A DNA stretch of 64,000 nucleotides from Theristus sp. LFF4_11 (Eukaryota > Nematoda > Chromadorea > Monhysterida > Xyalidae): the NCBI GenBank assembly GCA_030248135.1, contig JASANC010000838.1:1-64000 (forward strand). Direction: 5' to 3'. Position 1 is the first letter of the stretch; the number at the start of each line of letters is the position of its first letter. This document shows positions 1 to 10,158 of the stretch, in pieces. A program made the position numbers and the translations under genes. The notes beneath the pieces were generated by a model. That model worked only from the letters and a program-made list of their open reading frames with translations. It did no database searches and had not been told where the DNA came from.

Positions 1-582
1 TGCCATGCAGCCTACACATCATTCAGACCCTCACACCTATTGTGATCGGCATAAAAACCGAGATCACTGGTTGTGAAACCCAGGGTAGTTGTGTTGTGTT
101 GTGTGTTCGCTTAAAAAGCTGAAAATTCAGCTCAGACATAAAACACAATTCGATTGTTTCATGAACACCCAACCGGTGTTGCGAAAAGCAACCAAGTTGC
201 TAACTTTCTGACAGACAGAAGACGGTCAGAAAATTATGACTAGCTGCATACCTTGCGTGCTAGCCGAAAGGTCTTCAAACAAGGACCGAAGGAGTCAGGC
301 ACTGACTCCCTAGCCTAATTGACAACCCTGAAGTTGTCATAAGCAGTTTTTGATAAAACTGGTTTCTGCGTGCAGGAACCAGTCGCCTTATCAAGCACAC
401 CTGTTGGCAATATGGCCGACAGAGCATGCTTCTGATAGAGTGCACCGGCCAGGTACACTCAATTTTGGGGGAATGTCCGGTAACTAATTACCGTACACCC
501 CATCAGTGGTGAGGGAGCCGCTGATGATAATGCTGCGGCAAATGCCGCAGACCAAAATCCACCGCCACCGGCGGATGGAATT
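1..582 (+). promoter_or_regulatory. Structured leader of the giant ORF, tiled with stem-loops
   Basis: Non-coding stretch upstream of the 6.4-kb ORF made almost wholly of short inverted repeats. Clear examples are 291-309 (7-bp arms, 5-nt loop), 321-338 (6-bp arms), 344-361 (7-bp arms, 4-nt loop) and 361-380 (8-bp arms with one G-U). The arms are near-perfect and follow each other with few spare bases, as in a highly structured RNA leader. An ATG at 473 opens only a four-codon frame. The long ORF frame is open from 484 but has no ATG until 619. The leader may continue left of the window. No promoter or splice acceptor could be assigned with confidence. Confidence 0.55.
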
Positions 583-3500
583 GTGAATCCCGCCGATGAC
601 GGCGCGGATGATAACGTCATGGAGCATGACGATCAGCTTGGGTTGGAGGAACCCATGGAATACCAGGTGGCTGAGGCCCAGCCATCTCGGATTCATTTGA
701 AAGACGGTGAAGAACCGTCGCTCGAGCTGTTCTGGCAGCAGCTCGGTTTTGAGGACGAAGGGTCCAGAACGCTAGTGGAGACTTATCCACTAGCAATAAA
801 AGTAAGCCAGACGGACTCTGAGCAGCATTGCAAAGAGACCGTCATGGTCTTCGTGAGAGACGATCGGGATCAGTTCCCGAACGTATCAGAAGGTTGGATG
901 AACCTTGCCAACCTCAACAACTGGGTCGTGTTGCCCAGTATGGAGAACTACCGGCCGATTGCCGCGATTCGCGCCAATCGCCAGTATTTCTTGATGGACG
1001 ACAATGTCGTCATGACGGTCTGGGCGACTAAAAACCGACCAGACAATTTGAGCGAAGCCGAGCTCCGGTTTCGCATTCATGCACCAAGGGGCACTCCAGG
1101 CCCTTGGGTTGATCTGCAAGCCAATTTGCGGCTTACACCGAAAAACTTATTCGCGTTGTCGCGAGTAACGTCTCAGTGGTCCATTACGGACTTCGGCAAC
1201 GACTACCCCACAGGTGCCGTCCACCTGTTGGTGAATAGTCTGAAGTCAAAAGCACCAAGCCCTCGCTTGGTGATGTATGCGTTCGCAGCAGTCTGCGACC
1301 CGATAGCTTCGTCGCTGCAAATTCCGCAGTATGACGAAGATTATTTGGATGCCGACATGTCTGTCTGGCCCATGACATTGATCCAGCTGATGGATTTCAG
1401 CGAGCAGATCAATTTGGAGCACCAATTTTTGGTGCATGGTCACGCCTCGCTCGCGAAAGAGCAGACGTATGTTGTGCCACGCGGAAATTTTCTGCATGGT
1501 CAAATTAGGCCGCATATGCCGATATACACAAAAGGCATGCGACGTCATAGGGACAATCCGAAATCGGAAATTCTCCCGAACTTGAAACAAACGGGGACCA
1601 CCAAATTCCCGTTTGATTTGAACGAATCACTGTTGGAAAACAGTGAACGTGATAAAATCGCTGATGACCTTGTTTGGCAACAGCGTGTTAATGTCTGGCT
1701 GATGCTAGACCAGTTGTACAAGCGCACCGCGCCTTGTTTTGAAGGTGGCAGGGACGATCTGCCACAAGTTTTGCTGCAGCATCACGAGTATGAGGCCCTC
1801 TGGTCCTCTCGTGAAAGCAGCTATACACGCTCGGAAGCATTCCGGCGGCACTCACGATTGATCGGTCGTGAGATTGGTAAGGCTGAGGCCGTCATTTGGG
1901 TCACAGACCTGAATGAAAACCAACTCGGTGAGTTGGTGGATTTTATGCACCAACAAATGTGCACCATGAATGGTAATGCAGTGCTGCATTACACGTATTT
2001 CGAGCCGGATAAGAAGTATCCCGCTCCTGCAAACGAACAGCAGGAACCTCGGTTCCGAGCTGCCTCGGTTAGAGCCGGGAAGGGCTTTTTGATGAACGTC
2101 AAGTACCCCTTGACGGTTTTCTTCGGTGTGGGCGCATACTGCGTCGCCATCGATTTGAGCTTGATCTTTGATCCGCTCTTGAGAAAAGAGAACAGTACGA
2201 AGGTGACTGTTCTGTTGGAGTTCCTGTTGAACAAGGAAAACACGTTTCACCATTGGGATGACCCAACGGAATTTTTCAAAGGCATGAATGCTGCCTATTC
2301 TGAAGACATGAACAACACTCCGTTGTTCGATCAGGTCCAATTCGAAAATCACCTGGACACACGTCCATTGGTGAAGGCGATTGGATTCGCCAACATGATT
2401 GACGCAAGGCCATACCGGTTTGAGCCGTATGGTGGTAATTATGTGAGCCCAACACCGGGAACGGTGTTGACGGCATTCACATGCAAATTGCACGACCTCG
2501 TGCATTTCACCATGTACGGGTTTGAGAGGAATCTCAAATACCCGGAAGGTTCATGGGATCAAAATGCGATCTCACAGAAACGCCATTTGATCGAATGGCA
2601 TAAAGATGCAGGCAAGCATTATGCCATGCAGTTCAACTGGACAGTGCTCGTTTACGACGCACTGTTTTTCTGCTTAGCGTGCAGCGACAAGTTCGCGACG
2701 CTATCACATAAACCTCGTTCGAAGGGCGAGGTGAATCAGAGGTACAACAAGTACCGCGCCGCTATCGACGTGGGCTTGGCGTACCTGCAAAAGGCCGAAG
2801 AGTGGCCGTTTGATTTCGTGCACAAGATGCCGATAGTCACGCGAGATCTCTCGCTTGACAAGATCTTGAGCAACGAACCGATGCGTCTGATTTTCGCTCA
2901 GACATTGATCGAATACGTGCGCGCTGTGCGCTACGTAGAGAAACACCCTGCGAGAGTGATCGCAGGGACGAACCCACAAGTTCCGCACGCGGTGCCTCGC
3001 GTGCCGGACGAGACAAACAAAAACAGGTTCCAGCCTGCTTTTCGTTCTGACAGGCATCTGATGATGCACCAATACGTCCTCAAGAGGGAAACCAAATTGA
3101 GGAGATGTTACATTCTTCAGTTGAAAGAATGCTCGAAATCGGCAGCATACACGCCGTATGCTCTGTATAGCACGGCAGAAGTTTTTCTGCAGTGGTTCAA
3201 ATACCGACTCCTGAAGTCGACTATTGGCATTGTGATGACCAATGCATCAAGCGACTACGCCTATCAGCTGGCGAAAGTCGTGTACAGCAAGTGTGCTGAA
3301 ACACGCACACTGTGTTTCATGCGTGTGGGAGGTCCACACACATGCAGAGGAGGCTGTCAGCCGACACCGCCGACAGAGTTCGAATTGCAGCCACACGTGC
3401 CTGCAAGCTATCTGGGAAACCAGATGGAGAAAAGGACTCCATGGTTTAGCGTGGAGTTTATCAAGGTGGGCCGCCGCTTTGACGACCCACACAAAAAGCA

Positions 3501-6500
3501 TCTGCTTCACAAGCAGAATCAGGTCATTAGGACGCAAAGAGAGGCTGAGTTTATCGCTCAGGCTATTAGAACGCCAGCCAGTTGGGCCGGTTCGTTTCAC
3601 ATCAGTGAAATCGAAAGGTTGAGTCACTTTGGTGTGATACCAAAGCCAGATTTGATGGACATCAATCCAACGTTTGTGTCCACGAAATGGCCGCATGCAG
3701 TGATGTATGCGTGCACTAATGACGGGGTGTACCCGCCTGGAATCACTCCTGACAATGTGTCAGAAGATTGGCGACGTCGTGAGACGTCGGAGCCGACGCA
3801 TGTCTACGAAGACTTTGACATGCTACACGCTCTGTCCTGTCGTATGAACATCAGTACGACAGATTTGATTGAGTTGCCGCTGAACATGCAATTCAGCTAC
3901 GAAGACGTCAAAGCTTTGACGTTGGCAATTTTGGTGCGTGTCTCAATCGAACGCATTTTGCACCTGCTGTATCAGCATGGTCTGGAAAGGTATGAGCGTC
4001 TGATTCAGAAGCTCATCGATTTGAACAACCTAGTGCCACAAACGGCACGAGGCACGAGCACTCGCACGAGTGTGTTTCGTTTCTGGAATCCGTTCGTGTT
4101 CGACATTCCAGCCAAAAGGAATGACCACCAATCAACGTGGCATTCATTGAAGCCCGTCTGCGCACAACAACTGTGCGACAGTGACGAGTACAATCTGCTG
4201 AAAGACATTGCAGCAGCACGTGCATGGTGGACCGTGTTCCACCATCATAAAACTCTGCCGCTCAGGGAAGAGCTGCAGGAAGCGATTGTGCTGGGTGACG
4301 AAGCCCAGAAGAAAGCACTGATCGAAAAGATCAGAGGTATGGTTGCAGTGCCGACAGCACCTGCAAGAGATCCGGTTCTTGAAATGCGTCAAGAACGATT
4401 CACGGCCGACGTAGAGGCCCAAGCGGCTGTGAATCCACAGCAACCTAATGTGCGTGCCATTGAGCAGCAAGAAAAACAACCGTTGTCGGTTGAAGATCAT
4501 CCATCCTCGGATGCACAAGAGCAATCGAGTGCATCTGAAGATGACGACAGTCAGTCGCAAGTTTCTACGACTGACAATCCACAGCAACAACAGGGTGCTG
4601 CACAACAGGGAGCCTCACGCTTCCGAACTCTCACACCGAGAGCACAAGTGCTCGTACAAAAGTACGGCCAAGTGCTGCAGCCACCAGCGGCGCAGCAATA
4701 TCAACAACAGTTTCCGACTCCGGCAACTGTGGCACCAACGGGAGTAACACCCAGGATGCCATTTATGCACACCACTCGTGGTGTCAGTTTTGCAGCCGCG
4801 GCCGAAAACCGTGCCGCGCTCGATCAAATGCAGCGCGTGTCGATCCTTAGACCTCGACTGCCTGCTCCAGATTCTCAAGGCTTCAAAGTGCCTTATGCAA
4901 AGCAATCGCGTTCAGCGCGATCGCCGTTGCAGGGAGCCCCTCCAGCAAAACGGGTCCCTGGACAAGTTCTTCAACGAGAAGAAAGTTTTTCGGGTGAAAG
5001 TAACCCGGGCAGAAACCTCCCGAGAGGTCGTAAGCGCAGTAAGTCTCGTGAACAGAGACTGTTGCTGCAACAACAACAGCAGGTGGAACAAACCTCTGCT
5101 GATTTTATTTATTGCCCAAAACGCAATTATTTGACGCCTCCGATGAATACATCGCAGGTTGATGATCTTCGTCACTATTACGAAGGTGCAGTGGTGAACC
5201 ACGAGCTGGTTCCCGAGTTGTCAGAAGCCGTGTACCAAAATGCACAGGCTAAACAGACACCGATCACGTTGTCTGATGCAGTGTCTTGCAAAGTGGTGCA
5301 AGACAATAAGAGAGCGCAAGAATACATGCGCCCGACCTATGACACACTGCCACGACCAGTGTATGTGAAAGATCGCAAAACAGCGAATCTGATAGACAGC
5401 TCACCGGAAATGGAGAAACGGCGAGCAGATTATTATGGCAAACCGAAGCCATTGTTGACAACGGACATCCTACCGTTGGATGCGCCATCATGGTTCGCAG
5501 TGCAAGACTTGGGCACGCGAATGAAGGAGAATCCAACAGGATTCCTTGGGGATGCCAGACGTCAGTCTGCATCGCACGTCGCTAACACGATCAAGTGGCT
5601 AGCGTATTTTGTGTCACTTAGTGAACAGGAAGAATTCAACGGCGATCCGCCGGATATTCGTTTGATTGGTGCTGGAACACCAACAGAAAACCTCATTCGC
5701 ATGAGAATTCTGGCTCAAGCAGAAGCTGAGCGAGAAACACGCACAAATGTGCAACTGCACTCTGTGCTACAACCTATGTGGTTGCCGCCACTGCCGGGAC
5801 CGCATCGTTATTGGAACGCGAATGAACAGAACGCGTTCGTGAAAAATTTCTCGGTCGAACCGAGTGCAATGTTGGAACCAGGCCTCGTTGAGGACCTGAA
5901 GAAACCGAATGTGCCTAAACTCACATTCCTTGATGCTGTGCCACCGCCGAAAAAGGACGACGCACAGGAGAAAAAGAAGTCGAGGACGGTGAAACCGAGT
6001 CTCGAAATGCCAAAGAAGCTCGACAAACTGATGTCGGAGCAAAGAAAACGATATAGCAAGAAAGCTACATCGTATCAGCTGCCTAAAAAGACAGTCGAAA
6101 CCAGTTCGACACGAACTGATGGTGATGACACCGAGGAAATGCAATCCGGTGATGAAAACGCTGAAGCAGAAAAGCGTCAGCGAGAACTGCTCGAACAGAT
6201 CAGTTATGATCCGACGATCACATGCAGTGCATGTGGCAATAAAGGACATGAACACTCAGTGTGTCCACTGATGTACATGTCGCTCGAAGCGGACGCAGCT
6301 GAAAAAGCCAAAGCGTCTACGAAATCGGACACAGCCAGTTCGATGACTAAAAAGCAGAAAAATGCTGAGAAATTGGCTGCACTTGCGAAAGCAAGAGAGG
6401 CCGAGAGGCTGGCTAGAGAAAAGTCAGCTCGTGAACACGCGGACCCAACAGCCGCTCAGAAAGCTGCCAAGTCGACAGCAAGTCAGGTGACTGATCAACA

Positions 6501-7047
6501 GTCACAACAAAAACAGTTGAACACAGCCAGTTCAACTGGTCAGTTTGAAGACACAGGCCCAATCGATGTATTGGAAGCTTGTCGGCGTCTTACGCTGGAG
6601 ACTCTGCCGCAGAGCAGACCGACAGCAGGAGACGCCCCGAAAACACAACAACAATCGACTGCCGTTTCGACAGCCGCTGATGCACCGTCGGGCCAGGCGT
6701 CGAGCGCCAGTTCAGCGCGCGTCTCGGTCCCGACTGGACACCGCTCACGCTCGCGTGGCAAGAGCAGAAGCACGTCGCGATCGAAGTCGCGCCGTCAGCT
6801 GCCGCGAACGACATTGGTGGCGTCACCGCCGGCGTCGGGCTACAGCACGTCCGACGATGAAGATCGACCGGCGACTGAGGCACCGATAGAGCAGCAACGG
6901 CGATCGCGACTGCAGACCGACCCGCCGACCGCGTCGCGCACGGACAAAGATTCGTCGAAGACGGCGTCCGACGCGAGCGCGTATTCGACCGACGGCGGCA
7001 GACGGGTTGGCACGCCACGAGGCAAGGGGCGCGGCAGACGGAAGTGA
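583..7047 (+). CDS. Giant single-exon ORF, gag-like protein with CCHC zinc knuckle and RS/basic tail (function unknown)
   Basis: Uninterrupted reading frame of about 2154 codons; codon 1 as listed is GTG and the first ATG is at 619 (codon 13), which is the likelier start unless initiation is non-AUG or an exon lies upstream. Residues 1 to about 1330 look globular and were not recognised. A Gln/Pro-rich linker covers about 1390-1560, Lys-rich coiled segments about 1790-1860, then one CX2CX4HX4C knuckle with C1881, C1884, H1889 and C1894 (6223-6264). A second Lys/Ala/Glu helix-forming stretch follows, then an Arg-Ser-rich region near 2050-2072 and a Gly-Arg-Lys end. The C-terminal order (knuckle, basic tail) resembles retroelement gag or another RNA-packaging protein, but no protease, reverse transcriptase, integrase or polymerase motif was seen in the ORF or after it. 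The coding DNA itself is tiled with hairpins, unlike every other gene here. It could be an endogenous viral gene, a domesticated gag, or a novel RNA-binding protein. Confidence 0.75.
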   Translation: MNPADDGADDNVMEHDDQLGLEEPMEYQVAEAQPSRIHLKDGEEPSLELFWQQLGFEDEGSRTLVETYPLAIKVSQTDSEQHCKETVMVFVRDDRDQFPNVSEGWMNLANLNNWVVLPSMENYRPIAAIRANRQYFLMDDNVVMTVWATKNRPDNLSEAELRFRIHAPRGTPGPWVDLQANLRLTPKNLFALSRVTSQWSITDFGNDYPTGAVHLLVNSLKSKAPSPRLVMYAFAAVCDPIASSLQIPQYDEDYLDADMSVWPMTLIQLMDFSEQINLEHQFLVHGHASLAKEQTYVVPRGNFLHGQIRPHMPIYTKGMRRHRDNPKSEILPNLKQTGTTKFPFDLNESLLENSERDKIADDLVWQQRVNVWLMLDQLYKRTAPCFEGGRDDLPQVLLQHHEYEALWSSRESSYTRSEAFRRHSRLIGREIGKAEAVIWVTDLNENQLGELVDFMHQQMCTMNGNAVLHYTYFEPDKKYPAPANEQQEPRFRAASVRAGKGFLMNVKYPLTVFFGVGAYCVAIDLSLIFDPLLRKENSTKVTVLLEFLLNKENTFHHWDDPTEFFKGMNAAYSEDMNNTPLFDQVQFENHLDTRPLVKAIGFANMIDARPYRFEPYGGNYVSPTPGTVLTAFTCKLHDLVHFTMYGFERNLKYPEGSWDQNAISQKRHLIEWHKDAGKHYAMQFNWTVLVYDALFFCLACSDKFATLSHKPRSKGEVNQRYNKYRAAIDVGLAYLQKAEEWPFDFVHKMPIVTRDLSLDKILSNEPMRLIFAQTLIEYVRAVRYVEKHPARVIAGTNPQVPHAVPRVPDETNKNRFQPAFRSDRHLMMHQYVLKRETKLRRCYILQLKECSKSAAYTPYALYSTAEVFLQWFKYRLLKSTIGIVMTNASSDYAYQLAKVVYSKCAETRTLCFMRVGGPHTCRGGCQPTPPTEFELQPHVPASYLGNQMEKRTPWFSVEFIKVGRRFDDPHKKHLLHKQNQVIRTQREAEFIAQAIRTPASWAGSFHISEIERLSHFGVIPKPDLMDINPTFVSTKWPHAVMYACTNDGVYPPGITPDNVSEDWRRRETSEPTHVYEDFDMLHALSCRMNISTTDLIELPLNMQFSYEDVKALTLAILVRVSIERILHLLYQHGLERYERLIQKLIDLNNLVPQTARGTSTRTSVFRFWNPFVFDIPAKRNDHQSTWHSLKPVCAQQLCDSDEYNLLKDIAAARAWWTVFHHHKTLPLREELQEAIVLGDEAQKKALIEKIRGMVAVPTAPARDPVLEMRQERFTADVEAQAAVNPQQPNVRAIEQQEKQPLSVEDHPSSDAQEQSSASEDDDSQSQVSTTDNPQQQQGAAQQGASRFRTLTPRAQVLVQKYGQVLQPPAAQQYQQQFPTPATVAPTGVTPRMPFMHTTRGVSFAAAAENRAALDQMQRVSILRPRLPAPDSQGFKVPYAKQSRSARSPLQGAPPAKRVPGQVLQREESFSGESNPGRNLPRGRKRSKSREQRLLLQQQQQVEQTSADFIYCPKRNYLTPPMNTSQVDDLRHYYEGAVVNHELVPELSEAVYQNAQAKQTPITLSDAVSCKVVQDNKRAQEYMRPTYDTLPRPVYVKDRKTANLIDSSPEMEKRRADYYGKPKPLLTTDILPLDAPSWFAVQDLGTRMKENPTGFLGDARRQSASHVANTIKWLAYFVSLSEQEEFNGDPPDIRLIGAGTPTENLIRMRILAQAEAERETRTNVQLHSVLQPMWLPPLPGPHRYWNANEQNAFVKNFSVEPSAMLEPGLVEDLKKPNVPKLTFLDAVPPPKKDDAQEKKKSRTVKPSLEMPKKLDKLMSEQRKRYSKKATSYQLPKKTVETSSTRTDGDDTEEMQSGDENAEAEKRQRELLEQISYDPTITCSACGNKGHEHSVCPLMYMSLEADAAEKAKASTKSDTASSMTKKQKNAEKLAALAKAREAERLAREKSAREHADPTAAQKAAKSTASQVTDQQSQQKQLNTASSTGQFEDTGPIDVLEACRRLTLETLPQSRPTAGDAPKTQQQSTAVSTAADAPSGQASSASSARVSVPTGHRSRSRGKSRSTSRSKSRRQLPRTTLVASPPASGYSTSDDEDRPATEAPIEQQRRSRLQTDPPTASRTDKDSSKTASDASAYSTDGGRRVGTPRGKGRGRRK
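6223..6264 (+). other. CCHC zinc-knuckle coding segment
   Basis: Encodes CSACGNKGHEHSVC, fitting the CX2CX4HX4C nucleocapsid-type knuckle that binds single-stranded nucleic acid. Only one copy is present. It is the only sequence-level clue to the biochemical role of the giant ORF. Confidence 0.8.
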
Positions 7048-7900
7048 TTGTCGAAGACGACAACCGTTTGGATGGCACCACCGCCATTTGATGGACAACG
7101 ACAGCGTCGTTGCCCGGCTGGACACTGAACACTGGACACTCTGGTGAAAAACGTTGTTTTTCCGTTTTTGTTTTTGAGCAGGCGTTGCTTGCTGTGTTCA
7201 CGTGCCATCTTAGCCGTCTAATGCCTTCTGCCTTTTGTCACAGACGTTGTCTGTTGACTGTTGTTGTAACAGTTCTGTTACCTTGTGCCACGCTTGTGTG
7301 CTGCTTTTGAGTCCCTTTAGAGGGCTGGTAAAGGTAATTTTAATGCTTTGCCACAACACTAACCCAACTTCGATTCCAACAGTTTTTCTTTTCGTGATTT
7401 TTGTGATTTGTTGTTTTTCGTGTTTGTAAAACACTCTAATAAAATAACCTTGTTATTTTTCTCACTCACACTTTCGATGTGGTAACATTGAGGGGAACAA
7501 CCACACGCACTGTCGCATGTGGCCCCGATCACCATTGTGATCTATTTTTGTTTGTGTTTCTACTAGTTTGTTGTTTTGCCGGAAGTGTTTTTGTTTTTTT
7601 TTTTTTTTTTTTTTTTCTCAAACAAAGATTTTTATGTTTGTGTTTTTTGAAGTTTGGGGTTAAAAGTCATAGGCGACTGCACTGTTGTATTCGCCCTTAA
7701 CAAACAGTTGTAATTACCAACAAAATCCACAGTTTTCTCCACTCTTTTTATTCACTGTTTCACACACCACATCTTTTCAACAACAATCACCATCAATTGT
7801 AACCAATACACAATAGTGTAGCGTTTCATAAACGTTACTCTTTCACGTCCCACATTTGTGGCCTCGTGGAAGAGGCCTTTTTAAAGGGGGGGGGGTAGTT
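7048..7900 (+). other. Hairpin-rich trailer with poly(A) signal and T-tract
   Basis: Hairpin tiling continues past the stop codon: 7048-7063, 7501-7522, 7527-7542 and 7860-7877 are perfect or near-perfect stems. An AATAAA lies at 7438-7443 inside another stem (arms AAAATAA and TTATTTT). A 23-base T run is at 7594-7616. The tiling fades near 7900 where a G-run begins. This fits a structured 3' UTR, with the coding unit ending near 7450-7600 or continuing to about 7900. Confidence 0.5.
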
Positions 7901-8157
7901 GTCAGGTCCATACAACGACCGTGCCAACCGCTTCCAACGTTTCAACGCTAAACTACTCTTTTATCTTCACCAATCTCTACCTTTATCTATTCTTTTATAC
8001 CAACTCATCTATTCTTTGCACATTGGTTGATACGTGATGTGTGTCTTTTATCAGTGTCTTCCTTTGTGTGCTCACTACACTTCACTTCTTCATCGCCTTG
8101 ACCAATAAAATGCACAAGTATGCGATTTGTTCGGCCGAAGCCGTCTACCGCCTACTA
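7901..8157. other. Short intergenic stretch, C/T-rich on plus strand
   Basis: No ORF or motif with support; an AATAAA at 8104-8109 on the plus strand is the only signal seen. Confidence 0.3.
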
Positions 8158-8228
8158 TTAAGGCGTATAGGCGTCCAGGCGATTCAAGGCGTCTAGGCGA
8201 CAAGGCGTCTAGGCGATATAGGCGACTC
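8158..8228. repeat. Degenerate TAGGCG-type minisatellite
   Basis: About seven imperfect copies of a 9-12 bp unit built on AGGCGTCTAGGCG. It lies beyond the 3' end of the minus-strand secreted-protein gene and shows no coding potential. Confidence 0.7.
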
Positions 8229-8455
8229 ACTCGCTGGGCCCCTATTGGTACCAGTGCCGGTGAACGGTTCGCCTATAACCGTTGTCTTGTGTGCGACATT
8301 CGCGCAGCGATGACTTCATCCAAGTCAGTTGTCTCCAGTCTGAAAACTCAATGTACAACCCGGTCAGAACAAGTGAGAGTTGTTCCACCGTTCGGTCAAC
8401 ATGTGAGTGCCCTGTCAGGCCATGTGGCAGATGGTCTACAGTTTGGTACGTTGAC

Positions 8456-10158
8456 TCAACGTCCGAAACCGCTGCCTCGGGCAGTTGATGTAAAAGCAAC
8501 CACCCCAGTGGCAGTGGGGTCGGGCGTTGCTTCACAATTTGCATACGGGTTGTACAGGTTGGCATAGGTCGCTGGCCTGTAACTGCTGGCGTACTGTAGC
8601 GCATTGTAACTACCGTAATAAGGACTTGCAGTGGCAAATCGATTGTATGTGTTGTACGGGTAGGAGCCTACGTTGTTGTAGGGGTATGGGTAGCGGTTGA
8701 AAGCAGCGTACAAGTTGTTTTGGTTGGTGTACGCATTGTTGTTGTAGTACGGGTAGCGATTGCTGTTGTAATTGATGTTGTTGCTTGGATAGTAGGTGTT
8801 CAGATTGCCAGAATACGTGGCTGGTCGAATCAAGGGGCCTGGGTAGATGTTGCTGTTGCTGAGCGCTTGATAGTACGGTTGAGTGGCGAGCATGTTGCTG
8901 GCCAAATAGGGGTACATCGCCTGTTGCGACGGCGCAGCGAGCGCTCGCGGTGACTGAATGCAGGTTTGCAGCTGTGGCTGTAGGCTGCGTTGCAGTTGCT
9001 GGCGTGCTTGGCACAGACATGAGCTCAGCACCGATCGGCTGGCAATAATGCGACACTGGCCGCTTTGGCGAACTCTGCAACGCAAACGTTTCATTATAAA
9101 CTGAGCATTTCATAAAACAACGCATGCGAAGTCTTGGTGAGTGAGGTGTTCCAAAAGCTGGCTCACAAGCATGACTCGTCTGTGGGTCCCCCATTTTTAG
9201 GGGGTCATTTGATTGTGGCGGACAAAGCAGCCTGCCAACTGGTCGCCACTCACTGCTGAACGCATTGGCGCCGTTGTTGCTGCAGCTGACGCACCAGCGC
9301 TGCCAGTTGAGTGTCCGCTTGCAGTCGATTCTGGGCACAACGGAACTCGCTGGTCGTCAGCTCGCATCTCGCCGCGAGCTCGTTCGCGAGCGCGTCATCC
9401 GTGCTCGAGACACCGAGGATGCTCGCAACTGCGGACGGACATGCCGCCTGCACCGTCTCCCATTGGAGGCCCCAGTAAACGTCCGAAATGCCGGCGTCTA
9501 TTGCTGCCAACTCTAGTGGATCGGCTGTGCACAAAAAAATTGAAATAAAAAACATTCCATTTTTTGAAAAATTATATAAATTTGTGAATTGCGAATACGA
9601 TTTGCTTTGGCGTTTAGAATAAAGTCACAGAAATAAGCGACTGTACCTAACTGCGCGAACAGCGCATTAGATGCGCCAATAATTTGGAAGAGACCATTTG
9701 TGCCAGAGGCCTCCGTCGACAAACAGTCTTCCACGTTGCGGATATGCGTTTGAAACGCTGATACTGAGCCTAAAAAGCATGTTTGCTTATGACAGGACTG
9801 CAACTAATTGAATTAAAAAACAGCTGTTGACTGATTCATATGGAAAGTGTACCTCCGATGGGTGGCTCAAGGGCAGCATAGAGTGTCGTGGCACGCAGGG
9901 GCTGTTGTACGCCAACATTGACGCATCGTCGATAATTGATCCACGTGTTTTGGCATCTGCGAACAACAGTGTTGATTTCAAATTTGATAGAACCACAGTC
10001 TGAACAGACTCGGCAAAAGAACTGCACTTGAGATTACTGGCGGTGCATTCGCCAAAGATGGCCGTCTTTCGATCGTCGATGCTTCGCAAGAGCGCCGCGT
10101 TGCCGGTGGCACACTGCTGCAGGCGACGGCCGCACGACTCTTGACTGCGCACCGCAGC
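8456..10158 (-). CDS. Secreted Cys-rich protein with Tyr/Asn-rich tail, paralogue 1 (first exon not found)
   Basis: Five exons assigned on the minus strand: 10028-10158, 9853-9956, 9647-9769, 9254-9524 and 8456-9074; all phases join (2, 1, 1, 2). The product matches paralogue 2 (14826-17678) exon by exon: shared motifs include CQNTWINYRRCV, LELAAIDAG, the YWGLQW block, and a QCR...CLC..ARQQLQ segment just before MYPYL. Cysteines are spaced as in the paralogue, implying conserved disulfides outside the cell. The last roughly 130 residues are Tyr, Asn and Pro-rich low complexity, like structural cuticle, eggshell or matrix proteins. The signal-peptide exon, present in the paralogue as a separate 15-codon exon, should lie above 10158 but no convincing ATG exon was seen, so the 5' end is incomplete. 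Family not recognised; the extracellular role is inferred from the paralogue. Confidence 0.72.

Noticed and set aside
1852..2505. 217-codon minus-strand frame inside the giant ORF
   Set aside because: Shadow of the plus-strand coding sequence; stem-loop tiling makes both strands similar in composition, which lengthens antisense frames.
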